Positions 42,703-51,180 of a stretch of DNA of 64,000 bases are shown in pieces. Within the stretch, counting starts at the first letter, position 1. The number at the start of each line of letters is the position of its first letter. This DNA is from Ruminococcus sp. YRD2003 (lineage in GTDB: Bacteria; Bacillota; Clostridia; Oscillospirales; Ruminococcaceae), in contig FNZT01000003.1 of the NCBI GenBank assembly GCA_900109435.1, positions 496,001 to 560,000 of the forward strand, written 5' to 3'. The notes below the pieces were generated by a model that saw nothing but the letters and a program-made list of their open reading frames with translations, had not been told where the DNA came from and searched no databases. The translations under genes and the position numbers were made by a program.

Positions 42703-43873
42703 AATGCTCCTTTAATGAATCGTATATGTCATCGGAACCCTCAGCGATAATGCTGTCGAGTGCCTTCTTGTAGATATCCGTGTTGTAGTGCGGCTCAAGG
42801 TCGAAATCCTCAGTGTATCCGAGTTCAACGATAGTCTCCTTGAGCGTAGCAGTACCCTTCTTGTCAGGGTCGGGGCTCGACACGCTGTAGCCGCCGTAAA
42901 CTTCAGTATCAATGAAATCCTCTTCGATGTCGATGTACTTCTTGACGTCCTTTACAGTCTTGTCGTGGTCAGTCTGAGTGAAGTGGTACGCCTTGATGAA
43001 TGCGCGCTCGAGAGCGGTAAATGTATTGGGTGAGCTGCTGAGCGCCGAAGTCTTAGCGACCTGACGGCAGCAGGGCTGATTCTCGAGAGCCGCCTCGTGA
43101 GCGCAGTAGTAAACTACCTTGTAGCCCTGTGACTTAGCAAGCGAGGTATAAGGCGAGTAAGCCGAAGCGGCGTCGATGTTCTTGTTTAGGAGAGCCGCAT
43201 AAGCGTCCTTCTGGCTGTCGAAGTAGACGATATTCACCTTGTCCTCACCCTCGCCTATCTCTATGCCTGCGTTACGGAGAAGTATCTGGAGCTCGGCGTC
43301 CTGAACGCTGTTCTTGACCGAAGCGACGTTTCTGCCTTTGAGCACCTCGACGCCTGCCTCGTCCTTGTCAGTGAATTCAGGCTTGATGACATAGCCGTGA
43401 CCGTTTGTCATCGCTCCACCGAAAACGGAAATCTCGTGACCCTGGCTTGCGAATGTGAGAGTCGGCACCGAACCGATGAACGCAACATCGAGCTTGTCGG
43501 ATTCAAGACCGTTTACGAGCTCGGAGGCACTGGAGAACTGCGTGAGCACAACGTTGAGCCCCTCCTCCTTGAAGTAACCTTCCTCGGCAGCTACGAACGC
43601 GAGCAGATGCGCCGTAGAGTTGAGATAGCCGATGTTGATGTCAGTTTTTTCGAGCTTTCCGAGAGCAGCCTCAGCGCTGTCTCCGCAGCAGTCGGCGGGC
43701 TCTGAGCAGCAGTCCTTTTCCTTATCCGCGCAGCAGTCCTTGGTATCGTCCGTGGGGCTCTGCGCGTAGGTAGCAACACTGTCGCTCTGGTCAGACTCGG
43801 AATTATTGAATGCGCCGCATCCCGTAAGGAGCGGGAGCGCAGCGAGTACAACAAATATCTTTTTATTATTCAT
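42686..43873 (-). CDS. ABC substrate-binding lipoprotein (sulfonate/taurine type) with Cys-pair linker
   Basis: 395 residues. The signal peptide ends at lipobox LLTGC (Cys19). The linker carries three Cys-Cys pairs at 47-48, 55-56 and 62-63 in an acidic stretch. The SsuA/TauA-like binding domain begins INIGYLNSTAHLLAFVAAEEGYFKEEGLNV. ATG at 43873 follows GAAAGG; the longer frame to 43903 starts in the leader. The substrate is inferred to be a sulfur compound from the nearby cysteine genes. The Cys pairs are unusual for a transporter that imports sulfur and could bind metal or form disulfides. Confidence 0.88.
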   Translation of the reverse strand: MNNKKIFVVLAALPLLTGCGAFNNSESDQSDSVATYAQSPTDDTKDCCADKEKDCCSEPADCCGDSAEAALGKLEKTDINIGYLNSTAHLLAFVAAEEGYFKEEGLNVVLTQFSSASELVNGLESDKLDVAFIGSVPTLTFASQGHEISVFGGAMTNGHGYVIKPEFTDKDEAGVEVLKGRNVASVKNSVQDAELQILLRNAGIEIGEGEDKVNIVYFDSQKDAYAALLNKNIDAASAYSPYTSLAKSQGYKVVYYCAHEAALENQPCCRQVAKTSALSSSPNTFTALERAFIKAYHFTQTDHDKTVKDVKKYIDIEEDFIDTEVYGGYSVSSPDPDKKGTATLKETIVELGYTEDFDLEPHYNTDIYKKALDSIIAEGSDDIYDSLKEHFDDYE

Positions 43874-43905
43874 TTTTATCAAACCTTTCATTAAATCAAG
43901 CATAA

Positions 43906-43976
43906 TTATTTATTCAGCGGACGGACAGCATACATCACATTCGCTCCGAATATTTGATTTGTCTCTGCTTGTTCAT
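43906..43976 (-). other. Two tiny coupled reading frames in the ABC importer leader
   Basis: First frame: ATG at 43976, eight bases after AGGAG, 13 codons (MNKQRQIKYSERM), stop at 43935. Its TGA overlaps the ATG of a second nine-codon frame (MYAVRPLNK, ends 43906). Neither contains Cys. They may be a translated leader or chance. Confidence 0.35.
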
Positions 43977-44007
43977 CATCATCACTCCTGTGTTTTTCTA
44001 TGTGTTA

Positions 44008-44077
44008 ATCATACCATACCCATAGGTATTTGTCCAATACGAAAGGATTATCGACACATATAGATACAAGCTATATG
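44008..44077 (-). promoter_or_regulatory. Promoter and perfect dyad upstream of the ABC importer
   Basis: Minus strand TTGGACA, 17 bp, TATGAT. 20 bp upstream lies the perfect palindrome CATATAG-N7-CTATATG (44057-44077), containing ATAG-N7-CTAT as at the cysteine operon promoter. Confidence 0.75.
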
Positions 44078-44084
44078 CGAATAC

Positions 44085-44122
44085 AAAAAAAGCCGCTGTT
44101 TACCTAGTCGTAAACAGCGGCT
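44085..44122 (-). terminator. Intrinsic terminator of the iscS-iscU operon
   Basis: Perfect 13-bp stem AGCCGCTGTTTAC / GTAAACAGCGGCT with six-base loop, followed on the minus strand by seven Ts. Confidence 0.95.
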
Positions 44123-44140
44123 CACTGTAGTCAGTGACTA

Positions 44141-44557
44141 TTATTCCTCGGGTTCTTTTATCTCGCCGACTATCGGTACAGGGTCGATACCCTGACGGGT
44201 ATAGTAGTCCGACAGCGCCGAGCGAACTGCCTGCTCTGCGAGCACGGAGCAGTGTACCTTCACGGCGGGAAGCCCGTCGAGCGCCTCCACTACCGCCTTA
44301 TTTGTGAGCTTGAGAGCATCGTCTATGGACTTGCCCTTGATGAGCTCTGTAGCCATAGATGACGTAGCTACAGCCGCACCGCAGCCGAAAGTCTTGAACT
44401 TGGCGTCCGTGATTATATCGTTGTCTATCTTGAGGTACATCTTCATGATGTCGCCGCACTTGGCATTGCCTATCTCGCCGACGCCGTCCGCGTCCTCTAT
44501 CTCACCGACATTTCTCGGATTTGAAAAATGGTCGAGCACCTTTTCACTGTATAACAT
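44141..44557 (-). CDS. iscU: Iron-sulfur cluster scaffold protein IscU/NifU N-terminal type
   Basis: 138 residues with the three cluster cysteines C34 (NAKCGD), C59 (TFGCGAA) and C103 (VHCSVLAEQA) and the N-terminal SEKVLDHFSNPRNVG motif. No C-terminal Nfu domain. It receives sulfur from the IscS encoded 12 bp upstream. Supplies Fe-S clusters, for example for the ferredoxin subunit in this window. Confidence 0.94.
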   Translation of the reverse strand: MLYSEKVLDHFSNPRNVGEIEDADGVGEIGNAKCGDIMKMYLKIDNDIITDAKFKTFGCGAAVATSSMATELIKGKSIDDALKLTNKAVVEALDGLPAVKVHCSVLAEQAVRSALSDYYTRQGIDPVPIVGEIKEPEE

Positions 44558-44569
44558 AATAAATCTCCT

Positions 44570-45760
44570 TTATTCGTACTTTTCGCCTTTCATCATTTTC
44601 TCCCACACGGGCGACATCTCACGCAGTCTCCCGACGACCTTGGGAACGACCTCGAGGATATAGTCCACATCCGCCTCGGTGATATTCTCCTCAATGGAGA
44701 GCCTCATAGAACCGTGCGCGACCTCGTGCTTCAGTCCGAGCGCGAGCAGGACGTGTGACGGGTCGAGCGAGCCCGATGTGCAAGCCGAACCCGAAGAGGC
44801 GCATATGCCGTTCATATCGAGCATAAGGAGGAGTGATTCACCCTCAATACCCTCGATAGAGATGTTGAGATTTCCCGCGAGGCGCTTGTCCCTGTCGCCG
44901 TTGAGACGGGTATAGGGCAGCTTCAGAATGCCGTCGATGAGCTTGTTGCGTAGCGGGGTTATCTTCGCATTTTTCTCGGCGATATTGCGGGTCGCGGACT
45001 CTATCGCAACTCCGAGCCCGACTATAGCAGGAACATTCTCCGTACCCGCACGTCTGCCGCGTTCCTGCCCGCCGCCGTGTATGAGATTCGGCAGAGCGAT
45101 CCCCTTGCGGACATACAGCACACCGATACCCTTCTGTGCGTGTATCTTGTGACCCGAGAGCGACAGCATATCTATCCCCTGTCTGTGGACATCTATATCG
45201 ACATGACCGACAGCCTGCACCGCGTCCGTATGGAACAGCACGCCCTTTTCGCGGCATATCGCGGCTATCTCATCTATCGGCTGGATAGTGCCTATCTCAT
45301 TGTTTGCGTACATTATCGTCACGAGTGCCGTATCCTCACGGATAGCCTTGCGTATGTCCTCGGGGTCAATGATACCCTTGTCGTTTATCGGTACATAAGT
45401 CACCTCAAAGCCTTGCTTTTCGAGGTACTGTGTCGTATGGAGCACAGCGTGGTGCTCGAATACGGACGTGATGATGTGCTTTTTTCCCTTCTTCGCCATG
45501 AGCTCGGCAGTGCCCTTGATAGCCCAGTTGTCAGCCTCAGAGCCGCAGCTTGTGAAGAATATCTCGCGCGGGTCAGCGCCGAGAGCCTTAGCGACCTTGT
45601 CACGAGCGTCCTCGACAGCACGCTGAGCATCACGCCCGAGCTTGTAGATGCTCGAAGCGTTGCCATAGCCTTCGCGGAAATACGGCAGCATAGCCGCGAG
45701 GACTTCCTCGGAAACAGCCGTCGTAGCCGCATTATCGGCATATATGAATCTTTTCTCCAT
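44570..45760 (-). CDS. iscS: Cysteine desulfurase IscS/NifS
   Basis: 396 residues, PLP fold type I. It starts [20 protein letters not shown], has [13 protein letters not shown], the PLP lysine in [17 protein letters not shown] and the persulfide cysteine loop [12 protein letters not shown] at 45760 follows GGAGG at eight bases; the open frame extends to 45904 without support. It feeds sulfur to IscU and probably to MnmA. Confidence 0.95.
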   Translation of the reverse strand: MEKRFIYADNAATTAVSEEVLAAMLPYFREGYGNASSIYKLGRDAQRAVEDARDKVAKALGADPREIFFTSCGSEADNWAIKGTAELMAKKGKKHIITSVFEHHAVLHTTQYLEKQGFEVTYVPINDKGIIDPEDIRKAIREDTALVTIMYANNEIGTIQPIDEIAAICREKGVLFHTDAVQAVGHVDIDVHRQGIDMLSLSGHKIHAQKGIGVLYVRKGIALPNLIHGGGQERGRRAGTENVPAIVGLGVAIESATRNIAEKNAKITPLRNKLIDGILKLPYTRLNGDRDKRLAGNLNISIEGIEGESLLLMLDMNGICASSGSACTSGSLDPSHVLLALGLKHEVAHGSMRLSIEENITEADVDYILEVVPKVVGRLREMSPVWEKMMKGEKYE

Positions 45761-45888
45761 TGGTAGAGCCTCCAAATACATATTAAATAGATAATTCCTA
45801 TCAACTTTGTATATTATACCATAAAAAAAACGCGAAAGCTGAATTGTTAACCCGAGGAAACTAAAATCAGCTTCCGCACTTCTCGTAC

Positions 45889-45919
45889 AAAAAAAGCAGG
45901 ACACCCTCAGATGTCCTGC
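45889..45919 (-). terminator. Intrinsic terminator of ackA
   Basis: GCAGGACA / TGTCCTGC stem followed on the minus strand by seven Ts, 12 bp after the ackA stop. Confidence 0.9.
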
Positions 45920-45931
45920 CGAAAACCATTT

Positions 45932-47131
45932 TTACTTGGAGATAAGTTCAAGAGTATCTCTTGCGATGAGGAGCTCCTCATTTGTAGGAACGATCCAAAC
46001 CTCGATCTTTGAATCGGGAGTGGAAAGCTTTGTGAGCTTGCCTCTTACGGAGCGGTTGAGCTCCTTGTCTATCTTGATGCCGAAGTAGTCCATATCTGTG
46101 CATACACCCTCACGGACTTCCCATGAATTCTCGCCGATACCGCCTGTGAAGAGGATAGCGTCGAGACCGTTCATAGCAGCAGCGTAAGAGCCGATGTACT
46201 TCTTTATCTCATAAACGAGCATATCGGAAACGAGCTGAGCTCTCTTGTTGCCTTCATTTGCAGCAGACTGAACATCGCGGTTGTCGGAGCCGACGCCCGA
46301 TACACCGAGGAAGCCAGACTTCTTGTTCATGTACTCGCTCATCTCCGAGGGAGTGAAACCGTGCTTGTCCGCAACAAAAGTAACAGCGGAGGGGTCAACA
46401 GCACCTGTACGGGTACCCATAACAACGCCGTCGAGAGGAGTGAAGCCCATTGATGTATCAACCGACTTTCCGCCGTCAACAGCAGTGATTGAGGAGCCGT
46501 TGCCGAGGTGGCATGAAACTATCTTGAGGTCCTCAACGTTCTTGCCCATTGCCTTAGCGAGAGCCTTGGAAACGAAGCGGTGAGATGTACCGTGGAAGCC
46601 GTACTTTCTTACGTGGTAATTCTCGTAGTCCTCGTAGGGAAGACCGAACATAAAAGCCTTGGGGGGCATCGTCTGGTGGAAGGCAGTATCGAAAACAACT
46701 ACCTGAGGAACATTTGCGGGGATAACGCTCTTGCAGGCACGGAGCGCGAGAGCGTGAGCGTGGTTGTGTACGGGAGCAAGCTCGCGGAGCTCGTCTATCT
46801 TGTCGATGACCTCGTCGGTAACGAGCACGGACTTGTCGAACACGTCAGCGCCCTGTACTATACGGTGACCGACAGCAGATATCTCGTCCATGCTGTCGAT
46901 TACCTTAGCATCGCTATTTGTGAGCGCCTCAACGAGCTTCATAAAAGCCTCGGTATGAGTGGGGAAAGCGCAGTCCTCGTCGAGAGTTCTGCCGTCAGCA
47001 GCCTTGTGAGCGATATGACCGTCGATGCCGATACGGTCGCAGTTGCCCTTAGCGAGTACGCTCTCATCGTCCATATTGATGAGCTGGTACTTGAGTGAAG
47101 AGCTTCCTGCGTTAACAACTAAGATTATCAT
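45932..47131 (-). CDS. ackA: Acetate kinase
   Basis: 399 residues. It begins MIILVVNAGSSSLKYQLI, with YGFHGTSHRFVS, CHLGNGSSITAV and FTGGIGENS motifs of the acetokinase family. Converts acetyl phosphate and ADP to acetate and ATP, a main energy step in fermenters. Single-gene unit with own promoter and terminator; no phosphotransacetylase gene adjoins it. Confidence 0.98.
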   Translation of the reverse strand: MIILVVNAGSSSLKYQLINMDDESVLAKGNCDRIGIDGHIAHKAADGRTLDEDCAFPTHTEAFMKLVEALTNSDAKVIDSMDEISAVGHRIVQGADVFDKSVLVTDEVIDKIDELRELAPVHNHAHALALRACKSVIPANVPQVVVFDTAFHQTMPPKAFMFGLPYEDYENYHVRKYGFHGTSHRFVSKALAKAMGKNVEDLKIVSCHLGNGSSITAVDGGKSVDTSMGFTPLDGVVMGTRTGAVDPSAVTFVADKHGFTPSEMSEYMNKKSGFLGVSGVGSDNRDVQSAANEGNKRAQLVSDMLVYEIKKYIGSYAAAMNGLDAILFTGGIGENSWEVREGVCTDMDYFGIKIDKELNRSVRGKLTKLSTPDSKIEVWIVPTNEELLIARDTLELISK

Positions 47132-47169
47132 AATGCAGATTCCTTTCAGAAAAATATTTTGCGTATGAT

Positions 47170-47198
47170 ATTATACCACAATTTAACAGACAATGCAA
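47170..47198 (-). promoter_or_regulatory. SigA-type promoter of ackA
   Basis: Minus strand TTGCAT, 17 bp, TATAAT, about 40 bp before the ackA start. Confidence 0.75.
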
Positions 47199-47242
47199 CA
47201 GTAAACAAGTTATATTTATGTTTTAACTAACCGAAACTATTT

Positions 47243-47310
47243 GTAGGGGCGCATTCCGTGCGCCCGCGAGCTTATCTCAAAACCTGCGGGCGAGCGGAAC
47301 TCGCCCCTAC
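47243..47310. repeat. Paired-palindrome repeat element, copy 2
   Basis: 24-bp arms at 47243-47266 and 47287-47310 with a 20-bp spacer. The arms are identical to those of the 39.5 kb copy in reverse order; spacers differ. It lies between ackA and the HMA gene. Confidence 0.85.
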
Positions 47311-47322
47311 ATCGTTATCCGA

Positions 47323-47574
47323 TTACTTAAAGAGCGAAAAGCCCTTTTTCTCGTAAGGCTCCGACTCCGCCGAGAGCACCTTATAGCCGTCCGCCTCGAT
47401 AGCCGCCTTGAGCTTTTCTGCGTCGAGAGGCTGGTCGGAGATTATCTCCGAAGTCCCCTTCTTGTGCGAGGAAGTGACCTTTTTCACGTCGAAGCCGTTG
47501 CGAACCGTGTCGTTGACGTGCGCCTCGCAGTGTCCGCACATCATACCTTCTATTTTAAGCGTAGTTTTTACCAT
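47323..47574 (-). CDS. Heavy-metal-associated (HMA) domain protein
   Basis: 83 residues with the metal motif GMMCGHCEAHV (Cys 13 and 16), similar to copper chaperone CopZ. ATG at 47574 follows AGGAGG at eight bases. No P-type ATPase adjoins it, so copper handling is inferred from the motif only. The 17-residue tail beyond the usual HMA length (ESEPYEKKGFSLFK) is not recognised. Confidence 0.88.
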   Translation of the reverse strand: MVKTTLKIEGMMCGHCEAHVNDTVRNGFDVKKVTSSHKKGTSEIISDQPLDAEKLKAAIEADGYKVLSAESEPYEKKGFSLFK

Positions 47575-47594
47575 GCTATGCACCTCCTGTTATT

Positions 47595-47623
47595 ATTGTA
47601 TAACAGATCTGCTTTTTTGTCAA
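47595..47623 (-). promoter_or_regulatory. SigA-type promoter of the HMA gene
   Basis: Minus strand TTGACA, 17 bp, TACAAT, about 20 bp before the ribosome site. A short TGTTATACAATAATAACA dyad (about 47590-47607) overlaps the -10 and could be an operator. Confidence 0.75.
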
Positions 47624-47633
47624 GACTGTGTAT

Positions 47634-47713
47634 GGGCAGATATCACCTGCCCGCGATCAGGCAATGTATCTACGGGAGGTCGAGGACGCCGTTCCTACAG
47701 AGCAGGCGTCCCC
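47634..47713. repeat. Two adjacent palindromes in the gap before the LRR-dockerin gene end
   Basis: GGGCAG / CTGCCC (47634-47652), then GTCGAGGACGCC / GGCGTCCCCGAC (47680-47715, one mismatch). Resembles the GGGACGCCGTCCCC sequence at about 39505. No T-run, so probably repeat rather than terminator. Confidence 0.55.
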
Positions 47714-47722
47714 GACAGCCCT

Positions 47723-48868
47723 TTATTCTGTTTTGAGAAATTCTTGGATAGAGTCCGTGCCGCCCGTGGAAACGTAAGCGTAATAGGACAATATCGCAGA
47801 GGCATCCTTGGAGTCGATCTTGCTGTCCTTATTCACGTCAGCCGCGCTCTTCACATCTTCGGAAAGCGCAGATTCGTCTCCCGTAGAGAGCTTCGCGTAC
47901 TCGACGAGCACGAAAGAAGAATCCTTGGCGTCAATTTTGCCGTCGCCCGTGGGGTCGCCGAAAGATATTTTTGCAGGAGCTTCGTCTATCGCTTCAAATG
48001 CGAATCCGTAATTCTCGGCATACTCCTGAGCTGTTGAGCCCGAATACCCGTGTATGACTGTAGTCTCCTTAACACCGAGGGTAGTTTCGTCGTCGTATAT
48101 ATCGCATTCGGGATTATTGATCGTTACAGAAGTCAGCGAAGTGCATTTCTCAAACGCACACCTGCTTATATCCGTTACTGAAGCAGGGATATCCACACTT
48201 TCAAGAGAATTGTTTTCTGAAAAAGCAAAAGCCCCGATACTTTCGAGAGATCTCGACATCTTTACATTTTTAAGATTCGGCATTTTCATAAAGGAGAGAA
48301 AGCCGATCTCAACGACAGAATCAGGCATGATAACGCTCTCGAAGGGGTAGCGGAGGAAAACATCGCTTCCGATTATTTCTACATTGTCGGGAACGACATA
48401 CTCAGCAGGAAGATCGGCAGTAGGCAGAGCACAGATAGTTTTCATATCCTTACTGTACAATACGCCGCCGACCGCACAATATACCGTGTTGTTCTCGTCA
48501 ACAATGAATTCTTCGAGGTTATCCGTACCGTAAAATGTTCCGCTGTTATACAGATCTGTAACCGAAGCAGGCACATAGATAGATGTAAGCCCGGGCTGAT
48601 TTGTGAAAGCGAGCGCCCATGTAAACGTTACAGACAATCCGTTTACAGTTTCGGGAATAGAATAAGTGCCCTTGAAGTTGTCGGGAATATCCATAAGCTC
48701 AGCATGGTCTTCATACAGCGCAAATTTCGAGCCGTCAACAACAACTTCCTCGTAATCCCCTGCATTCGCCGTAATACAGCCGCTCGGCAGATATGACGCC
48801 ACAGCAGCGTTTGCTCCGCACACGATACCTAAAGCAAGTACCGCTGCCATAATTTTTCTCATTTTCAT
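47723..48868 (-). CDS. Secreted leucine-rich-repeat (BspA-like) protein with dockerin
   Basis: 381 residues: signal peptide about 1-24; BspA-type leucine-rich repeats at about 60-270 (units such as LTSIYVPASVTDLYNSGTF and LESVDIPASVTDISRCAF); type I dockerin from about 303 with repeats DPTGDGKIDAKDSS and DVNKDSKIDSKDAS. Probably bound to a cohesin on the cell surface and used for binding, not catalysis. ATG at 48868 follows GGAGG at seven bases. Confidence 0.9.
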   Translation of the reverse strand: MKMRKIMAAVLALGIVCGANAAVASYLPSGCITANAGDYEEVVVDGSKFALYEDHAELMDIPDNFKGTYSIPETVNGLSVTFTWALAFTNQPGLTSIYVPASVTDLYNSGTFYGTDNLEEFIVDENNTVYCAVGGVLYSKDMKTICALPTADLPAEYVVPDNVEIIGSDVFLRYPFESVIMPDSVVEIGFLSFMKMPNLKNVKMSRSLESIGAFAFSENNSLESVDIPASVTDISRCAFEKCTSLTSVTINNPECDIYDDETTLGVKETTVIHGYSGSTAQEYAENYGFAFEAIDEAPAKISFGDPTGDGKIDAKDSSFVLVEYAKLSTGDESALSEDVKSAADVNKDSKIDSKDASAILSYYAYVSTGGTDSIQEFLKTE

Positions 48869-48897
48869 CTTAATACCTCCTCAGGTTTTATACGACA

Positions 48898-48926
48898 ATT
48901 ATACCATTGATCTCTCAAAAAAGCAA
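48898..48926 (-). promoter_or_regulatory. SigA-type promoter of the LRR-dockerin gene
   Basis: Minus strand TTGCTT, 17 bp, TATAAT. The -35 overlaps the T-run side of the terminator of the helicase gene. Confidence 0.7.
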
Positions 48927-48944
48927 TACCTTATCATAAGGTAT
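48917..48944 (-). terminator. Terminator with helicase stop codon in its loop
   Basis: ATACCTTA-TGA-TAAGGTAT hairpin followed by TTGCTTTTTT on the minus strand. The three-base loop is the TGA stop codon of the helicase gene. Confidence 0.75.
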
Positions 48945-51171
48945 CCTCAGCCCACTCGCGGATACGCTCTTTCATTCCCGCGATATCAAGAATACCGTAC
49001 GCAAAGCCCTTTCTCACGAGCTCGGGCAGAACATATTGGTCGTACTTCTCGAACATCGGCACCTCGTTCGGATAGACGAGTGAGAGCGGGTCGAACTCGA
49101 CCTGTGCCTCCTCGGCGAGCACACGGAAGAACTCCTCGGGCTGCACCTTCATCGTGAACTGGATATAGTACGGGCGAGCGGAGTCCATGCCGCGCAGTCC
49201 GAGCCTGTCGGCACAGCGGAGCTTCAGAAAGCGCTCCATAGCGAAGAAAGCGTACGTTCCCAGCCACGGGAAAAGCGCCCACATATTGCCGCCGAGGCAG
49301 ATGAGCGGAGTCTCTGTCATGCCCGAATTGCGTGCGGACAGCCTCCCCTGTTCGAGGCGAAGCACAGCATTCTTCATCAGGTAGGGGTAGCTCCTGTCCT
49401 CGCGAAGCACCTGCCGCATACGCAGCAGTATCTTCGTGTTGATGTCGCCGGGGCAGTCGCCGAAATACGCGGGAACTTTGCCCTTGATCTTCTCGCAGTA
49501 AACGAGCCTGCGCTTGTGGTCTATCTCCTCGACGAGCCATACGTGTCCCGCTATCGCGAGCTTTTCACCCACGGGCGGAGGACTTACGACTGTACCGAGC
49601 TCCTGCGAATCCCAGCGGACGGTGTACTCCTCGTTCTCCTGAAATACCGCATAGAACTTGAAACTGTTTATCACGCGCTCGCCCGCGAGCCCGACTATGA
49701 GCCCGCCCTCTTCGGTGCGCTGGATATGCTCCGTTTCAAGCAGGTGTCGGAGCAGCACACGGAAGTCGTCCTGCGATATTCGGTGGAAATATTTCAGTGA
49801 CAGCACCCGCGAGGCGAGCTGTGCGGGGGTGAGCTCACCGTTCGAGGCAAGGGTGCTCATGGTCTGGTGGTAGAGCAGAGAAAACGGCAGTCTGTCGAGC
49901 TTTGGCGGCTCAACCCAGCGCTCCTCGACATAGACCTGCACGAGCGCTATCCCCTGCAAAAGCTTCCACGGCACAGTCTCGGGGAGCATCGAACGCGGCT
50001 CTGGGAGCTCCTCGCGTATGACGAACCACATTTCAGGCGGAAGGTCGCGCCTGCCCGTTCGTCCCATTCTTTGCAGGAACGACGATACTGTGAACGGCGC
50101 GTCCACCTGAAAAGCACGCTCGAGCCTGCCGATGTCGATACCGAGTTCAAGGGTCGCGGTGGTACACGTTGTCATAAAGACGTCGTCGTCCTTCATGGCA
50201 GCCTCGGCGGTCTCGCGGTAGGCAGCGGAGAGGTTGCCGTGGTGTATCAGGAAGCGGTCGGGCTCGTGATTTGCTTCGCAGTAGGAGCGGAGAGTCGTCG
50301 TGACAGCCTCGCACTCCTCGCGCGAATTGACGAATACAAGGCACTTTTTGCCACGCGTATGCTCAAAGATGTACCCCATACCCGCATCGGCGTGCTCGGG
50401 TGCGGAGTCCGTCTTTTCGTCGAGCACAGGCAGAGCCGCGACGTCTGTGCTGCTCTCAGGCTGATTCTGCTGCGAGATGTAGAAATGCTCCATCGAGAGC
50501 CGCCATTTCGTCCCCTTCGCCTCTATCCGCGGGATAACGGTGCCGCGGTCAGTTCCCGACGAGAGAAATTCGCCCGTTGCTTCGAGGTCGCCTATCGTCG
50601 CGGATAGTCCTATCCTGCGCGGCTTGACTCCCGCGAGCTTCGACAGCCTCTCGATAAGGCAGAGGGTCTGACCTCCGCGGTCTCCGCGCATGAGGGAGTG
50701 TACCTCGTCGATGACGACGAAGCGCAAATCGCCGAAAAGCTTTGGTATCAGCGCGTGCTTGCGAAGCAGCATGGCTTCGAGGGATTCGGGCGTTATCTGC
50801 AATATGCCCGAAGGATGTTTCAGCATCTTCGCCTTGTGTGACTGCGCCGCATCGCCGTGCCAGTGCCATACGGGGATATCAGCCTCCTCGCAGAGCTCGG
50901 TCAGGCGTGTGAACTGGTCGTTTATCAGTGCCTTGAGAGGTCCGATGTACAGCGCTCCCACCGAGCGTGGCATATCCTCCGAAAAAAGCGTAAGTATGGG
51001 GAAAAAGGCAGCTTCGGTCTTGCCAGAGGCGGTCGAGGCGGAAAGCAGCACATTCTCGTCAGTGTTGAATATCGCCTCCCCCGCGGCTGCCTGTATCGCG
51101 CGGAGAGACTGCCAGTTGTTTCGGTAGATAAAGTCCTGTACAAACGGCGCATAACGGTCAAATACGTCCAT
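48934..51171 (-). CDS. DEAD/DEAH-box helicase, Lhr-like (BrxHI-like)
   Basis: 745 residues. Superfamily 2 helicase with motif I ASTASGKTEA (45-54), DEVH (155-158), SAT (190-192) and motif VI QRMGRTGR (367-374), then a long C-terminal region of the Lhr type with winged-helix character. DNA unwinding or translocation is expected. Last gene of a three-gene unit with a BrxD-like ATPase and a TerB-domain protein. BREX type 2 loci also encode an Lhr-like helicase with BrxD, but no methylase PglX or phosphatase PglZ is here. Confidence 0.9.
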   Translation of the reverse strand: MDVFDRYAPFVQDFIYRNNWQSLRAIQAAAGEAIFNTDENVLLSASTASGKTEAAFFPILTLFSEDMPRSVGALYIGPLKALINDQFTRLTELCEEADIPVWHWHGDAAQSHKAKMLKHPSGILQITPESLEAMLLRKHALIPKLFGDLRFVVIDEVHSLMRGDRGGQTLCLIERLSKLAGVKPRRIGLSATIGDLEATGEFLSSGTDRGTVIPRIEAKGTKWRLSMEHFYISQQNQPESSTDVAALPVLDEKTDSAPEHADAGMGYIFEHTRGKKCLVFVNSREECEAVTTTLRSYCEANHEPDRFLIHHGNLSAAYRETAEAAMKDDDVFMTTCTTATLELGIDIGRLERAFQVDAPFTVSSFLQRMGRTGRRDLPPEMWFVIREELPEPRSMLPETVPWKLLQGIALVQVYVEERWVEPPKLDRLPFSLLYHQTMSTLASNGELTPAQLASRVLSLKYFHRISQDDFRVLLRHLLETEHIQRTEEGGLIVGLAGERVINSFKFYAVFQENEEYTVRWDSQELGTVVSPPPVGEKLAIAGHVWLVEEIDHKRRLVYCEKIKGKVPAYFGDCPGDINTKILLRMRQVLREDRSYPYLMKNAVLRLEQGRLSARNSGMTETPLICLGGNMWALFPWLGTYAFFAMERFLKLRCADRLGLRGMDSARPYYIQFTMKVQPEEFFRVLAEEAQVEFDPLSLVYPNEVPMFEKYDQYVLPELVRKGFAYGILDIAGMKERIREWAEDTL

Positions 51172-51180
51172 AGCTCCCCC

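Noticed and set aside
47134-47322. CRISPR-like repeats between ackA and the HMA gene
   Set aside because: Only two palindromic arms with one spacer and no cas genes; identical arms occur at 39.5 kb as a dispersed element.
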